A program made the translations under genes and the position numbers. A stretch of 64,000 bases of DNA from Cystobasidium ongulense. Lineage: Eukaryota; Basidiomycota; Cystobasidiomycetes; Cystobasidiales; Cystobasidiaceae. Of this stretch, positions 25,487-37,539 are shown in pieces. How positions within the stretch are numbered: position 1 is the first letter of the stretch; each line of letters starts with the position of its first letter. The notes beneath the pieces were generated by a model. It was not told the origin of the DNA. It saw nothing but the letters and a program-made list of their open reading frames with translations, and made no database searches. The stretch covers positions 496,001 through 560,000 of the forward strand of contig BQUP01000007.1 of the NCBI GenBank assembly GCA_022835595.1. The letters run 5' to 3'.

Positions 25487-26315
25487 ATGGCTTCAAGTAT
25501 TGGCAAATACTACATTATCGGTAGGCAAGCACCTAAAACTCCCATTTGTCGTTGCTGAACACACCACACAGAGCACATGGAGGCTGATGAGAATACTCCG
25601 GAGTCTTTACCTCCTTGGGTCATGCTCGAATATACCCATATCCTCGAAAGGACATGTAGCAAGGACCACCAAAACACGGTTCTTTACTCCAACCTCTCCT
25701 CTACTTCTGCCTCTTCACTTCAAACCAAGATGGACAATGCAGCGGTCTCGTCGACTAGCTCACAACTCCCACGAAGCAAAGTCCAGTGTCTTTCGGACTC
25801 TATCGAAAAGTTGACTGGGCAAGGCGACATCCCACCGGCATCAAGAATATGCTTACTAGACCCAAGAGCGGAGAAAGCCATCTCACCAGAGGATGCTCAG
25901 TTGTTTGATGGGTTCCTATTCGGCGGTATCCTAGGTGATGATCCTCCAAGAGATCGGACGAAAGAGTTGAGAAAGCTGGGCTATGAAGGGAGACATCTAG
26001 GAAGTGTACAGATGACGACTGACACAGCTTGCTACGTGAGTATCTAAGCTGCATACACGATTATATTCACGCATTCTGATTGCTCGATACACTCTTTTCA
26101 ATACACTGAAACAGGTAACCAGTCTTGTCATTGATCAAGGTAAAGAGCTGGAAAAGATCCATTACATTGACCACCCTACCATTCAATTCAACAAGCAAGA
26201 ATCAGTGGAAATGCCCTTCCGATATGTAGTGGACGAGGCTACGCAAGGTCCGACGATGCCGACCGGCATGAAGGAGCTCCTCTATGAGGACATGAACAAG
26301 GGCTTTGACCTGTAG
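25487..26315 (+). CDS. SFM1: SPOUT-fold protein arginine methyltransferase SFM1
   Basis: In yeast Sfm1 monomethylates ribosomal protein uS3 (Rps3) at an arginine; it is one of the few SPOUT methyltransferases that acts on protein. Three exons: the first from ATG 25487 gives MASSIGKYYII and joins at a phase-1 junction to EHMEADENTPESLPPWVMLEY. The core has CLLDPRAEKAISPEDAQLFD, FLFGGILGDDPPRDRTKELR and SVQMTTDTACYVTSLVI, then HPTIQFNKQESVEMPFRYV. The GGILGD and DRTKELR stretches build the SAM-binding knot. Stop TAG 26313-26315. There is an insertion of about 45 residues, Ser/Thr-rich, between EYTHILERT and KVQCLSDSIEKL compared with the yeast protein. Confidence 0.93.
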
Positions 26316-26706
26316 TTTTGACCTGAGCAGCTTGGAAGCAATCAAAGATGGATACTTCGCAACCACCAATCACCAATCACCGGTAGTCGTCCTCGACACG
26401 AGTCTTATTATGATACGCGGCGTTCTAGCGGATAGACGCGTACTAGTGTTATACAATGTCAAGTGTTAGAGAATGCAATTGGGACGAATGTCAAAGTGCC
26501 CATAGTGCTAAACCAAAGTGAATCCACAGCAGCAATGTTTGTTCTAATTCGCGTTTTTCATCGTCCTCCTGCTTGAAGTGATTCTTGCCGCTCAAGCTAC
26601 ATCTTGCTTGCCCACTTGCGAACTCCCTCAAAAGCAGGAACGAAGCACGGCAGTAGTTAGACACCAAGACGAGAGACACGCATACACGCAGGATATACCC
26701 GGCGAG
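26316..26706. other. Intergenic
   Basis: Upstream region of NOT2 and 3' flank of SFM1. No motif that I can name. Confidence 0.4.
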
Positions 26707-28993
26707 ATGGCGTATCGTGGGAGCAGTGCAAGCAACACGAGCGGGACAAGCGCTGGCTTCTCGCTGCCTGCAGTTACATCAAGAGGCACATCGGGCTCTT
26801 CAGCGGTGGGAAGCACAGGGACAAGCAGCGGCGCATCGTCGTTGCTGTCTGCATTCAACAACCCAACGACGGACAGCACTAGAGGTCCTGGAGGCCTCGG
26901 TGGCCTTGCGGTGGGCGGAGCCTTCCAAGCTGGCTCAGCGACGACGGCGAGCGGTGGTTCAGCTGGGTCAGGCCTACCGAACACGGCACAAGCAGCCTTT
27001 ATGAACGCTGGTCCGAATAGAACAGTCAGCAATGTGGGCCAGCAAGCGGCTCAGACGGGTCCTGCGCAGGGTGCATACGGTTCTCGTGAGTCTCGTTTGT
27101 GGGCTTTGACAGGAGTGGAAGCAGAGCTCGAGGATGAGCGAACCCAGCTGACCAGCAATGATCTGACTGCCCTCAACACGACTCTACTTGATATATGTGT
27201 TCTACTCGCTCTTCACTGCATTCGCTGTCGGTCGTACGAACAGCCAACGTGACGAATCCATCTTCAGTGGCAGACCTCAATCTGGATCCGTCAGACTTTC
27301 CAGCGCTGGGTGGAAGCAACACAGTAGGAGCAGCGGCGTCAAACGCAGCCTCGAACTCGTTACTATCATACGCGACGCAGGCTGGCGCCGGTGGACTAGC
27401 GTCTCAACCTCAGCAGGGGCAAGGATCATTCTTCCCTGGACAGCCTGGACGTCCACAGCGCGAGTTCAGTGCAGAAGACTTCCCAGCTCTAGGCGGTGTG
27501 ACACAGCAACAGGACGGGCAAGCCTTTTCGCAACAGCCTCAACAGCTGAATGGCTCGCTAACCAACGGACAGCAAGCTCAGTCTCAAGCGCAATCACGGT
27601 CAAGTCAGGAACAGGCATCTGCGGCAGCTGCGCTAGCGCACAAGCAGAGTCTACTGGGCACAATGTCGGTGGGAGCACAGAATCAAGCAAGAGGGGTTTC
27701 AAACGCAGCGGCTAGTACGCTGCTGCCGGATGATGCATTGTCACAGAAGCGGGTGAGTCTTTGACCGTCACGACCAGAATAGGACAACGTAAATCCAGGG
27801 ACACGAGTCTGACGATTGCGCTTCCCTTGTGCAATATTAGAACTACGCCAACAAATTGTCGAATCCGCAAGGCAATTCATCATTATCACCGTACTCTACA
27901 AACTCGCCTTTACCTTCCAATTCGATACCGTCTGGTTCAGCGCAATATAGTCCGAGCCAAGCAAGTTCGATGATAAACGGTATTTCACAAAGATTGGATG
28001 GGACAGAGGTATCACCGCACATAGCACAACAAGGTCAGCAAAAAAGTGTCTCGCCGTCGATAGCGGGTCGAGGTCTTCCTTCGGCTAGCGGTCAGATAGG
28101 AGGAGGGGCAACTTCGAATTTACCGCCACAGCTATCAAGTTTACTTCTGCAACAGCACCTTTCTTCTCAACAACGTCAGCAACCTGTACAGCAAATAAAC
28201 AGCACCATCGCCAATAGTAATCATGCATTACAGACATCAACAGTCGTTCCTCAAACTCCAGCTCAACAAGTCTTGTACAGTCCTGCTGATCGGTTCGGCC
28301 TCCTGGGCTTGCTGAATATCATCAAGATGTCTGCTGATCCTGATATGTCAATGATCACGCTGGGCACTGATTTAGAGAAGCTAGGGCTGGATTTGGGTAG
28401 CTCCAAGTGAGTTTCTTTCGCTATGCTTTGGTTATCATACGCTTATTTTGATTGTATTGTTTATCAGCAACCTTTCCTCTAGCTTCATCACGCCATGGGC
28501 GGAGCCTGAACAAGTGGCGGAGCTGAATCTGGAATCCGAGTTCCAGCTGCCATCATGCTACAACGTTCAACCTCCACCTGCCTTGAGCAAGATGGCGGCA
28601 TTTACAGATGAGACACTTTTCTTCATCTTCTACTCGCAACCTAGAGACGCAGCACAAGAAGCAGCGGCAGAACAGCTCTACAAGCGCAACTGGCGGTATC
28701 ACAAAGACCTTCACTTGTGGCTCACGAAAGATGTTGGCTCGGAACCTACGCAAAAGACAGCAACATATGAAAGGGGCACTTACATCTTCTTCGACCCTAA
28801 TATCTGGGAGCGCGTACAAAAGGAGTTTGTGCTGGTGTTCGAGCATCTCGAGACGAGGGTGAGCATATTCATCGCAGGCGGTCAAAGAGTCTTTGACTGA
28901 TTCTTGTATCTTATCACTCAGCATCGCAATACGGGAGCCTCGATGCAACAGACACCTCAGACACAGCCCGCCTACAGTGGAATCCCTGCATGA
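26707..28993 (+). CDS. NOT2: CCR4-NOT complex subunit NOT2
   Basis: Scaffold of the CCR4-NOT deadenylase and transcription regulator; it heterodimerises with NOT3/5. From ATG 26707 a long disordered N-terminus rich in G/S/T/A is followed by two copies of a short motif, LDPSDFPALGG and FSAEDFPALGG, which are typical of NOT2 N-termini. A Q-rich stretch comes next. The conserved C-terminal NOT box starts around DRFGLLGLLNIIKMSADPDM and continues FITPWAEPEQVAELNLESEF, FTDETLFFIFYSQPRD, LYKRNWRYHKDLHLWLTKD, TYERGTYIFFDPNIWERVQK and FVLVFEHLETR. A final exon adds HRNTGASMQQTPQTQPAYSG then IPA and TGA 28991-28993. Introns lie at about 27089-27242, 27752-27840, 28408-28468 and 28861-28921. Family identity is firm. 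Confidence 0.95.
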
Positions 28994-29444
28994 AGTATAC
29001 AGTGCTCGAGAGAGAAACAGTCGCGCGTGTAGTGCTTTTTTGAAACGCCAATGCCAAAGATGTAGAATCAGAACGAGAAGAAATGTGGAGTTTGAACAGT
29101 AAAGCCCGTTGCTTGTGTATTCTGCTGCACCAAAGGACGCTCGCTGTGTCTGCCGTGAGTTCTTCAGCATAGGAGCGACGCTGTTGGAATTGCATGTTAT
29201 TGGCCGCTGTTTATCGCCTGCCATCACGTTGCCACATGATTTCGGCATGCAGCTTAGCAGACTTCAAGGGCAGTAAGTACTACTAGCTGAACATTTAATG
29301 AGCATTGTATGTTAGCTTTCGAATGCAGTACTCTCAAATCGACAGCTCCCAGGAAGACTTCGACACAGCTTTACTTACGCGCCTTTCTGTCTGCACTACT
29401 CATGCGTCTACCAAGTGCAACAGCTTGAAGACAAGGGCATTCGC
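28994..29444. other. Intergenic
   Basis: Upstream of the Rictor gene. ATG 29402 opens a nine-codon upstream frame (stop by 29428) in another phase from the start I chose at 29445; this could be a small uORF if it is in the transcript. Confidence 0.35.
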
Positions 29445-32400
29445 ATGCCGCCGTCCACACGGTCGGTGACGCCCACGCCGCTGGTGTTGATGCCAGCAGC
29501 GACTCCACCGCTCCAGCTGCCGCCAGCTGCTGGTACCGTTGGCTCCACGAATGGCCATGACGAGATCGATATGTCGGGCGAGCTGCCGTCGCGGTCGTAC
29601 CTCGACACCTCCAATGACGGCTTCCACACGCCGGTTGGCATGGACAGCTTCTCGCCCGCACACTCGCCTGCACGCTCAAAAGCACCTTTGACTGAAGCCA
29701 GCGGGGGGGAATATCAAAGCGACCAAGCGGAGGTGTGTGAGAGCCGGGCAATCGGGAAGACAAGTTATGCTGATGATTTCTCCATACGCAACATAGCTGG
29801 AAGCGCTTCACAATAGACTGCTGATTGAGTCCAAGATCAAAGATGGCGCAGAGAACCTGCTTCAAGTCTTTCAGCTCGGCGCGGAGAAAGAAGGCCTTCG
29901 AAGCCAGATCATCGCCGAGCTCGCTGCAGCGAACAGAGAAATTGAAAGCCTCGAGAGACGCATTTCAGATCTGCAGAGATCTGTGACTGGTGAGACTCTC
30001 TCTTGAATATCTCCTTCAGTATATGCTGAGAGCTTCGATACCCAGGTCAACCGGCGCCACTTTCTGATGTATCAGACTCGTACTCAGATGGTGAGTATCG
30101 CAATCTTTCGCACGACTACAAGGAGTGCTGATGTCGGATTCTCCTTCAGAAGACAGCCGTACCGCTCTTGAAGGAACAAAGGAAGCCTTGCGATCACTTT
30201 CCGATGCAGAACGGCCCTCTACTTCGACAGGCAGCTCGCTGGCGCGTCAAGATCAGAAAATAGAGATCCTGAACGCCATAGTACAGGTAAGCGTACAAAT
30301 CCGGAGCTGTAATGTCCCCTGTTGACCAGTCGTGAGACAGACTGTGCAGCGGAATGAACGCGTCAAGTGGGATATAAACAACGAGTTGTTGGTAGAGACG
30401 TGCGTACTTTGGCCACACTCTCGGCCCTAAGCATGACCTAACTCTTTCCCGCAGATTATTACCCTGTCTTGCTGATCACGAAAGCACACTCGTCCGAGCA
30501 GCCACATACCGAGCGCTTCGGCATCTTTGTTGCGAGCCAGAAGACGTCAAACATCTACTTGAACAGGGGATGGAAATATTCATGATAAAGTAAGAAATGA
30601 TTGTCCTCGCATACCAGCTGCACATGCACTGAATGCCCGCTGCCGCAGATCTTTTGCCAGGAATCCTGCAGCGATGGAACGCGAGCGAGTAGAAACTTTA
30701 CTACTTGCGAGAAGTTGGCAGTTGTTTCCAGCCAAAAAGATCCCTATGCCTCCCGGCATAATCAGAGCTATCGTTGCACTATGCGAGAACACCGACGAGA
30801 AGCTACGGTTCTTGGCTTTGGAGACCTTGGCCGAATTGGCCTTGTTAGATATACATCTGCTGGCAAAGGCAGAAGGGCTCAGAACAGTGCTTCAAGCATT
30901 CGTAGACGGACCCTACGATATATCTCCGCATCTCGCCATGGCATTCCTACCGATTATGGATATGCCCGAGACACGGCAGGTCTTGCGGCCAGGCCTTGAT
31001 GTTGAGGTACTTACAATATGGTGGCTGGATCACTCAATATTTGCTGATGTTTAGTTGCAGGTCGCCATCGGAGCATTTATCAACATGGGTACGAAGTCCT
31101 CATCAAGTGCACACGACGAAAAGCTGCGCACATGCGCAAGCATTGTTGGTTCATACCTTAAGACTTGGACAGGCTTGCTTTACCTCTGCTTGAATGATAA
31201 GCAAGCCATAAAGGCCTTTCTGGGCTCGATAGCAAGTCCTTCTGCAGCTGTCAGAGTATGCCAAACAATCATATCACTAGGTGCTATAGCTAAGGCTACT
31301 CCTAACCCCAGGATATCATTCTGGACACCCTATTTGATGTGTTTAGAATAGACTATCAAGAGCTGTCTTCCAACAAACGCAATACTGGTACGTTGCCATG
31401 CATCGGCCGGCTGTGCCATCATCCGCTAATTGGGTTTTTAGTGCGGAAATCGAAAGATGCAGTCAGAGCTAGAGCCCGCTCAGATTCTGCTTCCCGCACT
31501 GCGAAGCCAATGGACGAAGGCCGGACACGCTTGAACCTAGTAGAGCACTATCTAGGGCTTGTCCTTGTGATCTTGGTAGAGGCTGGGCTATTTGACGTAA
31601 GATATGTCTCGCCTCACATTCAGGTGAGGTCAAAAGCCTAACATTTCCTCTCAGATGCTTGTTGCTATCGGCGAGAAAGAGGTAGCTTTCCAAAAGAAAG
31701 CAGCAGTCCTAGTGGGCGAATTGCTGGCACTGTCTACCAGAGTACTCCCAGTCAAGTATGGGACACAGTGGCAGGTACGCTTTATGTAGTGTTTATGAAG
31801 TGCGCACAAGGTCTGACACGCTTAACTAGACACTTCCTCGCATCTTCAATATGGCTGCTCATTTCGACGACGCAACAGATCGCATGCAGTCGACTTCTTT
31901 GCTTGAAAATATTGACAGATATAATAGACAGCAAGCTCGCCAGCAGAAGGTGCTGCAAGCCATACAGAACACTCGCGCACGGGCAAATTCCCTGGAGGAT
32001 CCTCTGAGCCGAGGTCAGCGACATGTGGAAAACTCCAAGATACGTATAGGTATGCAAATAGATGATCCTGCATGGAAGAATCTACTTTTGGAGAGTCAGG
32101 TGCTGGTCACTAAGGAGCACCAGAAGTGGAACTATGAAGCGATTTTGGAAGCGGTCGAAGGTCCCTTATTGAACCCAGCCCGACTTAATGAAGCCATCAA
32201 AGGAACCAAGTTTCTCCGACGTATCATCACATTCTTCCACCCATTTGAAAGACGGTATTCGGATCTGGAAAACAACCCGGTACGCTTGCGTCGAGCTATC
32301 ACCTGGTATAAACTTGCTTATTTGATCTCATTCCTGACAGTCTAATCTGCGGTGGACAAGACTAGCCTGCTCTCTTATGACGACGCTCGTCTCCTCGCCC

Positions 32401-34547
32401 GACGGCATCGCCTTCCTGTCACAGGATCGTTTGCTGCGGCAGATTGCCGAGTGTCTCAGTCAGCTTGATCCAGTAAGCATGTTTTGTAGACCTGAACGCA
32501 AATACCCAATTGACTCGTATCCAGAACTATACAAGCGCAATTAGCGAACCGATTTTTGGCGAACGATGGTTTGCAGCTACGGTCTCATCCGGCTATTTTG
32601 CTATGCTTGGCACTCTAAGCAAAACAACCGAGGGTCTGAAGCTTTTGGAGAAAGCGAAGATCTTCACTTTGCTCTACCATTTGAGCGATCTTCGTGGTCG
32701 CGAGGATATTATCACTGCAGCTATAAGCAATCTTTACTATCAGATGTGGGTTCTAAGATTATTGCACGGCATATTGGTTGTTGACTTTGCCTTACAGCGA
32801 TGGGCATCCGCGCGTAGTCCTCTCCAAAACTCTGAATTCTCCTTACAAGCATATCCGACTCTTCACTACAAAGCATCTGGGCACGTTGCTGCGAGATGCC
32901 CTTCCCGGACAGGATTGGCTCATCAAGCTTCTAGTTACGCAGCTTTACGACACATCAGCAGATGTCAGAGAAGTGGCCGTGACAATTCTCAACGAGGTTT
33001 GTCAGTCCAACGAAGTGCTGGAAAGCGTTGTCGCTGTTCGCCCTTCGCTGGATCATCTAGGGGCTATCGGTGCCCCCCTTTTGTTCAGGTATGCCCACAT
33101 GTATAAAAGTGTTGAGCAAGTGACTGACCATGTGTTGTAGATTCCTTTCGACTTCGGTTGGCGTGCGTTACTTGCACGAGATCGAGTTCATAGAGAGAGA
33201 AATGGAGCACTGGTTTCACGTAAGCGGCCCGTTTCCAGTTCAAGTTGACTGACTGACCGATGACAGCTGTAGGTATTCAACGATTTGTACGTGGTGCAAT
33301 TGGAACTCGATCTGGCGCGAGCCATGCGGGTTGGGATGCAAGATGTAGACGACAAAGCTGCGAGAATACCTTTTGACGGTGTCGCACCGCTCCACTTCTA
33401 TGGGGAGCTTGTCAAGACTGATGAAGGCCGAATGATTCTCGACGCCAAGGGTCATTTCCAAGAGTTCGTCAATACCATTCGTACTCACGGAATGGAAAGC
33501 AGCGACTTGGAGACGATTGCAAAGCTGAAAAGCGTTCTGTGGGCAGTGGTGCGTTGGAGTTTCCAGGGACGACCCAGGATCTTTAGCTGACAGAAGTCTC
33601 CTCAAAAGGGGCACATCGGGTCGACGGCTGGCGGAGTTGAGTTCCTAGAGCACGAAGGTATCGCTTTGGACATCATCAGAATAGCCTGCACAAGTAAAGT
33701 CCTGAGCATCCGAGGGTACGTCTATACCGCTACTTCCGTCGTAGCCGTGCCAGCTAATACAATTAATCCCAGTACATGCTTCTTCGTGTTGGGCCTCATT
33801 GCCTCATCAATCGAAGGTGCTGTGCTTCTGGAATCTTGTGATTGGAATGTTGCCTATACTCCTGTTGGCACACCGACCGGCTACTGCTTGCCTGGAGAAC
33901 TTGGCACTCTTATTTACGTAAGCGCACCTCTAGCAGGACATAAAAGCAGAGCTGACATGGTAGTGCAGCTACCACCGTGGGTGGCCAGAAGGATGTCGCA
34001 GCTGCCCTTCGATGAGCTGGCTCCTCCTATCCCCCACGTAGATAAGGAGGTTATCACAGCCATCGCCAACCTGAGCAATAATCTCTTAACGCATACTGCC
34101 TCAAAGACATTAGCGCGCATCAAGCAGAAATATCCAGCCGTCTTCAAATCTAAGGGCCTGTATTATCGCACACTTCATTTGCTGAACACTTGCAGGTATC
34201 GATCAACAGTTCGCTCGTATATCCTGGAGCAATTTGATATCACACTGGATATAGCCGCCGTACACGCCATAAATGAAGCAGGCCGGCAAATACGCAAAAT
34301 GCAGCTTCCCCGCAAAGCAGTCACTCCGGAAACCAATAGCAATGCCGCGCTAGCTGGCAATAACAAAGATGATGCCACAGCAGATTCGCGAGGTAGCCGA
34401 CGATTGACTACTGTCGAGCCAATGTACAGGATGGATCTCGATAGCGATAGCGAATCATCGAGCTCTTCAGAGGACGATAAGGCTACCGCGCCCAAAGAGT
34501 TATTCGAGCCAATGATGGTTGTCAGAGGCTTTTTAGATACATCTTGA
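29445..34547 (+). CDS. AVO3: Rictor/AVO3-family subunit of TOR complex 2
   Basis: Rictor is the TORC2-specific scaffold that controls actin polarity, sphingolipids and AGC kinases. From ATG 29445 a Ser/Thr/Pro-rich N-terminus leads (GTGTGT donor after GCGGAG, acceptor CAACATAG) to LEALHNRLLIESKIKDGAEN, the HR1-like coiled coil found in fungal Rictors, then SLERRISDLQ. HEAT-like repeats follow: ATYRALRHLCCEPEDVKHLL, ERVETLLLARSW, EKLRFLALETLAELALLDIH. Next are NEAIKGTKFLRRIITFFHPF, TSSPDGIAFLSQDRLLRQIA, ISEPIFGERWFAATVSSGYF, HIRLFTTKHLGTLLRDALPG and WFHVFNDLYVVQLELDLARA. The C-terminal conserved part has GHIGSTAGGVEFLE, TCFFVLGLIASSIEGAVLLE and YTPVGTPTGYCLPGELGTLI. It ends in an acidic Ser-rich tail (DSDSESSSSSEDDK); stop 34545-34547. 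Around fifteen or more short introns are required; not all junctions were checked. Confidence 0.92.
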
Positions 34548-34865
34548 CGCACTGTGAGTCACAAGGCGTCATGATCGTTGTTGATGTAGACATTCAGGCG
34601 CAAACATTATTATGAAGATACAGCTCAGCAGAACTTGCATGCTCTCAGATATGCAAATCTGACAAAATATGCATCAAACCAGCTGTCTTGGCTAGTAGTT
34701 GCTGGACGCTACATATGCATGGAGCAAAGTTGATCGAGAGCTGGGTCTTTACCATAACACGAGCGAGTACAGCCGCAGTCGGGCGCTCATATTCTCACTT
34801 CACCAAAGCCAGATGCATTAATTGTAAAGTGTTAGTATAATGTACCCGAATCCGTTTTAGTTGGG

Positions 34866-34950
34866 GGGTTTACTAAGTGTAGAAGTCAAATGCCTTGTCA
34901 CACGAGCAGATGGAAGCACTCTATCTCAAATGTCAGTACTTAGTAAACCC
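34866..34950. repeat. Short inverted repeat, 13-bp perfect arms
   Basis: GGGTTTACTAAGT at 34866-34878 is exactly reversed and complemented at 34938-34950 (ACTTAGTAAACCC). The 59-bp spacer has no coding sense. It may be a tiny MITE-like element, or a hairpin of the Rictor 3' region. Confidence 0.55.
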
Positions 34951-34999
34951 GCAACAATTCTTTGCCATCTTCGATAATCTTTAGAGCAATATCTTGACA

Positions 35000-35110
35000 T
35001 GTTGAATATTCCTATTGGCACGCCGAGCGGCTATTGCTTGCCTAGCGAACTTGGCACTCGCATATACTTTAAGCCGAGAACTAGCAAGAAATGAAAGAAA
35101 AGCTGATACT
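35000..35110 (+). pseudogene. Decayed duplicate of a Rictor segment (copy of about 33850-33957)
   Basis: The stretch ATTGGCACGCC...CTATTGCTTGCCTAGC...CTTGGCACT matches the Rictor exon that encodes PVGTPTGYCLPGELGTLIY with scattered mismatches, and the similarity continues into the following intron (compare AGAACTAGCAAGAAATGAAA with ACCTCTAGCAGGACATAAAA). Retention of intron sequence means the duplication was at DNA level and not by reverse transcription. Too diverged and short to be functional. Confidence 0.85.
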
Positions 35111-35439
35111 TAATCGACGTGAGTGGTTGCATAATACAGCGGAGCCGAATAGACAATTAAGCACCCTTACTGAGTGCTTTTCTACCGCTATGCAAGACTG
35201 GCGGTGACAACCCTGAGGCCAGAGTCCTGATTCTAGAAGAAGAATCCAGCTTTTATCAAATGGTTCCTTGGGTTAGTGGCAAGCATCAATCTTTCTCAAA
35301 GACTGCAGTGACTAACTTGTCATTACAGAAAAGTCTAGCGGTAGAATTTTCGCTTAGGGTGCTATCCATCGAGGAGCCTCAACTTACCTAGCTACACAAT
35401 CAGTTCGCTCATCAGTTCGCTCAGAGCGCAAGCTTGCAT

Positions 35440-35625
35440 GCGAATCCTTGTGATCTTAGTAGAGGCCGGACTTTCCGAGTGAGGTATAGATCGCCGTTAT
35501 CTCAGAGGATGGTTGCTATGGTCTACAAGGAGGTGATCTTCTGAAAGAGTGCAGCAATCATAGTCGGCGAACTGCCAGCACTGTCTACGAGGGTGCTACG
35601 AGTCAAATACGTGGCACAGCGGCCC
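35440..35625 (+). pseudogene. Decayed duplicate of a Rictor segment (copy of about 31555-31773)
   Basis: CCTTGTGATCTTAGTAGAGG matches CCTTGTGATCTTGGTAGAGG of Rictor, and the similarity runs on through GTTGCTATGG, GCAGCAATCATAGTCGGCGA, GCACTGTCTACGAG and AGTCAAATACGTGGCACAG. The intron of the source (31600-31654) is present but shorter in the copy. The order of the two copied segments (this one second) is opposite to their order in the parent gene. Confidence 0.88.
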
Positions 35626-35736
35626 GGCGAGCTTCGTTGCTGCAGAATGTTATAGATTTTGGACTTGAGTGTAGTCCGCCTGTGTGACTTTGCAGTAAAC
35701 TCGCAACGAAAGGCTCCCTTGCAGTGTCATTGCTGT

Positions 35737-37539
35737 CTAGGTGCGAATGACTTGAAGAGCTTCCGGCCATACGCCTGTTTGCGACCTCACGTTAGCGTCG
35801 ACTCCGAATACATAGGTATTCATAGGCCGACTTACCAATCGGTTCGTTCCACAGCTGCAAAGACACTTTGATGTCGTCTTTTACGTAGGCTGGCATCGTT
35901 GGATCGCCCGCGTCGTCCAGAACGAAAGGGTTGTGGCGTATAGACTCTCTTACGACGGATCTCACTCTGAAACGAGGGCTAAGGTCAGCTGCGCATTAGT
36001 TAGGGCGTGCGAAGACGTAGCATACCTGTTCTGTACGCCTATCTGCCGTAGTGTCTCAGGGGTGTGCCTCACAATGTCTAGCATACCTTGCAGTGATACT
36101 CGCAAAGGCAGTGTACCGGAAGCTACTATGTGTAGCGATTTTAAATGGCGCAGTCGAAGTAGAGAGAATTGTAAGTCATCCTACACCTAATCATCAGTAT
36201 GAGGCAGGCAAGAACGATGTACTTTCACCTTACCAAATCATCCAGCCCAACGGGTATTACAAGCTGTTCCAGATTCCTCGCACGAAAGCAAATATCCCTA
36301 ATACTGCCAGTAGATAAGCTGAGCCCGTTGATTTCAAGCCTTTTCAGCCTGCCGCCACAGCTGTCTAGCAGAACGTTGATAAACGTATATGGTACTGAGG
36401 GGTGGACACCACGCTCAGTGTCACCTGAGAGATAGTGCGTGAAAGACTTGAAGTTTGGGCATGCTTGAATCAGAATACCGAGGCTTTCATAGTATTCATC
36501 CTGCCGCTGACTTTTCCGACCAGGGTGATTTGCGCGCAATGACTCGAGATGTGGAAGAAGTAGTGCAGCGCTAGCATAGAATGAAGGAGACACGCTAACA
36601 TTCTCAAGTGACAAGTGCTTGAGCTTTCCACAGCGCTTGATGGCAGACAAGAGATCAGTGTCAGATAGCTTGTTGCAGCCATGTAAGGTGAAAGATGTAA
36701 TCGAGCCCAGGAATTTGGAAATGTCCCGCAGATTGGTACTATTGACCACTGAAGACTGAAAGCAGATGATAGCTAGACTTGATAGATTTAGATTGTTCGG
36801 TTGCGATGCTTGAGTCTCCAGCCATTGAGGCAATGCATACGAAATTACTTCCCTTTGGGGCAAGAGCAGTGTTAGAGACTTGAGCGAATGTGGTAGCAGG
36901 AGCAATTGTTCGGCCCTCCACTCTCCAGCTGTGGTCGCATTGATCTCTAGCCGTTCCAGCTGCTGCAAAGAGCAGATAGCGTCTAACAGCTTCTCCTGCA
37001 AGCTACCCTTGCGAGTCCAAATCTGCTGAAACAGCTGCATTAGACCCGCTTATAGCCGCCAATACAGCATACGGTGCGTACTAAAGTCTTGAGATTGTTC
37101 GCATACTTGAATATCTCCAGAGCTTCTTCTTGCAGATCATCCAGCCTACTTTGCGAAGCTAGGGGATAAACCCGCACTTCCAGCTCTTTCACGTAGGAGC
37201 ACAGCTCCGGACTCTTGGAGAGGGCAGAGAAAGCCTTTACTATACGCTCGGAATCGCGAGGTGCCCGTACCCATTCCCACAAGAGCTGTGATTGCGCAAG
37301 TGTCGTGATCGGCCGCATATCATCCAAGATAGCATTACTCAATAAGCCAGAAGGTTGACGCCAATTCAGCAGCTACTCACAGGTTTAGAATCAGCATACC
37401 ACTGTTTGCAAACCAGAGACGTTCTTGCAAGTTCTCCTTGGCGATATCGAAGATGCCCCAAGATGACGGGCAAGAGCTCGAGAGGAAGCTTGTCATGTAG
37501 AGACACCTGAGGCTGATTCAGGACAGGAACTTGGGCCAT
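35737..37539 (-). CDS. F-box and leucine-rich-repeat protein
   Basis: Probable substrate adaptor of an SCF ubiquitin ligase. From ATG 37539 the N-terminus carries an F-box: DKLPLELLPVILGHLRYRQG, then ARTSLVCKQWY. The following exons read LLWEWVRAPRDSERIVKAFS (an F-box-neighbour segment), then LRR-like strings: LQQLERLEINATT, LPHSLKSLTLLLPQREVI, ITSFTLHGCNKLSDTDLLSA, CGKLKHLSLENVSVSPSF, LKRLEINGLSL, ARNLEQLVIP. Later exons give LQFSLLRLRHLKSLHIVASG, RHTPETLRQIGVQN, VRSVVRESIRHNPFVLDDAG, and the last VWPEALQVIRT with TAG at 35737-35739. One intron of about 45 nt (GTACGC...AATGCAG, near 37080) is needed. The junction after the F-box exon (CCTGTGAGTAGC) could not be matched in phase with the next exon, so that boundary is unresolved. 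No recognised partner domain. Confidence 0.82.

Larger units (their letters stand above)
34548..35736. other. Region between Rictor and the F-box gene: decayed Rictor fragments and other debris
   Basis: No intact gene. It holds an 85-bp inverted repeat and two fragments of the adjacent Rictor gene (each listed separately). Between the fragments, 35190-35395 reads in part as ARVLILEEESSFYQMVPW, a possible GTTAGT...TTACAG intron, then KSLAVEFSLRVLSIEEPQLT and a stop; this may be a remnant of another gene, which I do not recognise. Confidence 0.6.

Noticed and set aside
29371-29865. Minus-strand frame of 164 residues opposite the Rictor N-terminus
   Set aside because: Composition is a mirror of the Ser/Pro-rich N-terminus; no recognisable motif or splice partner.
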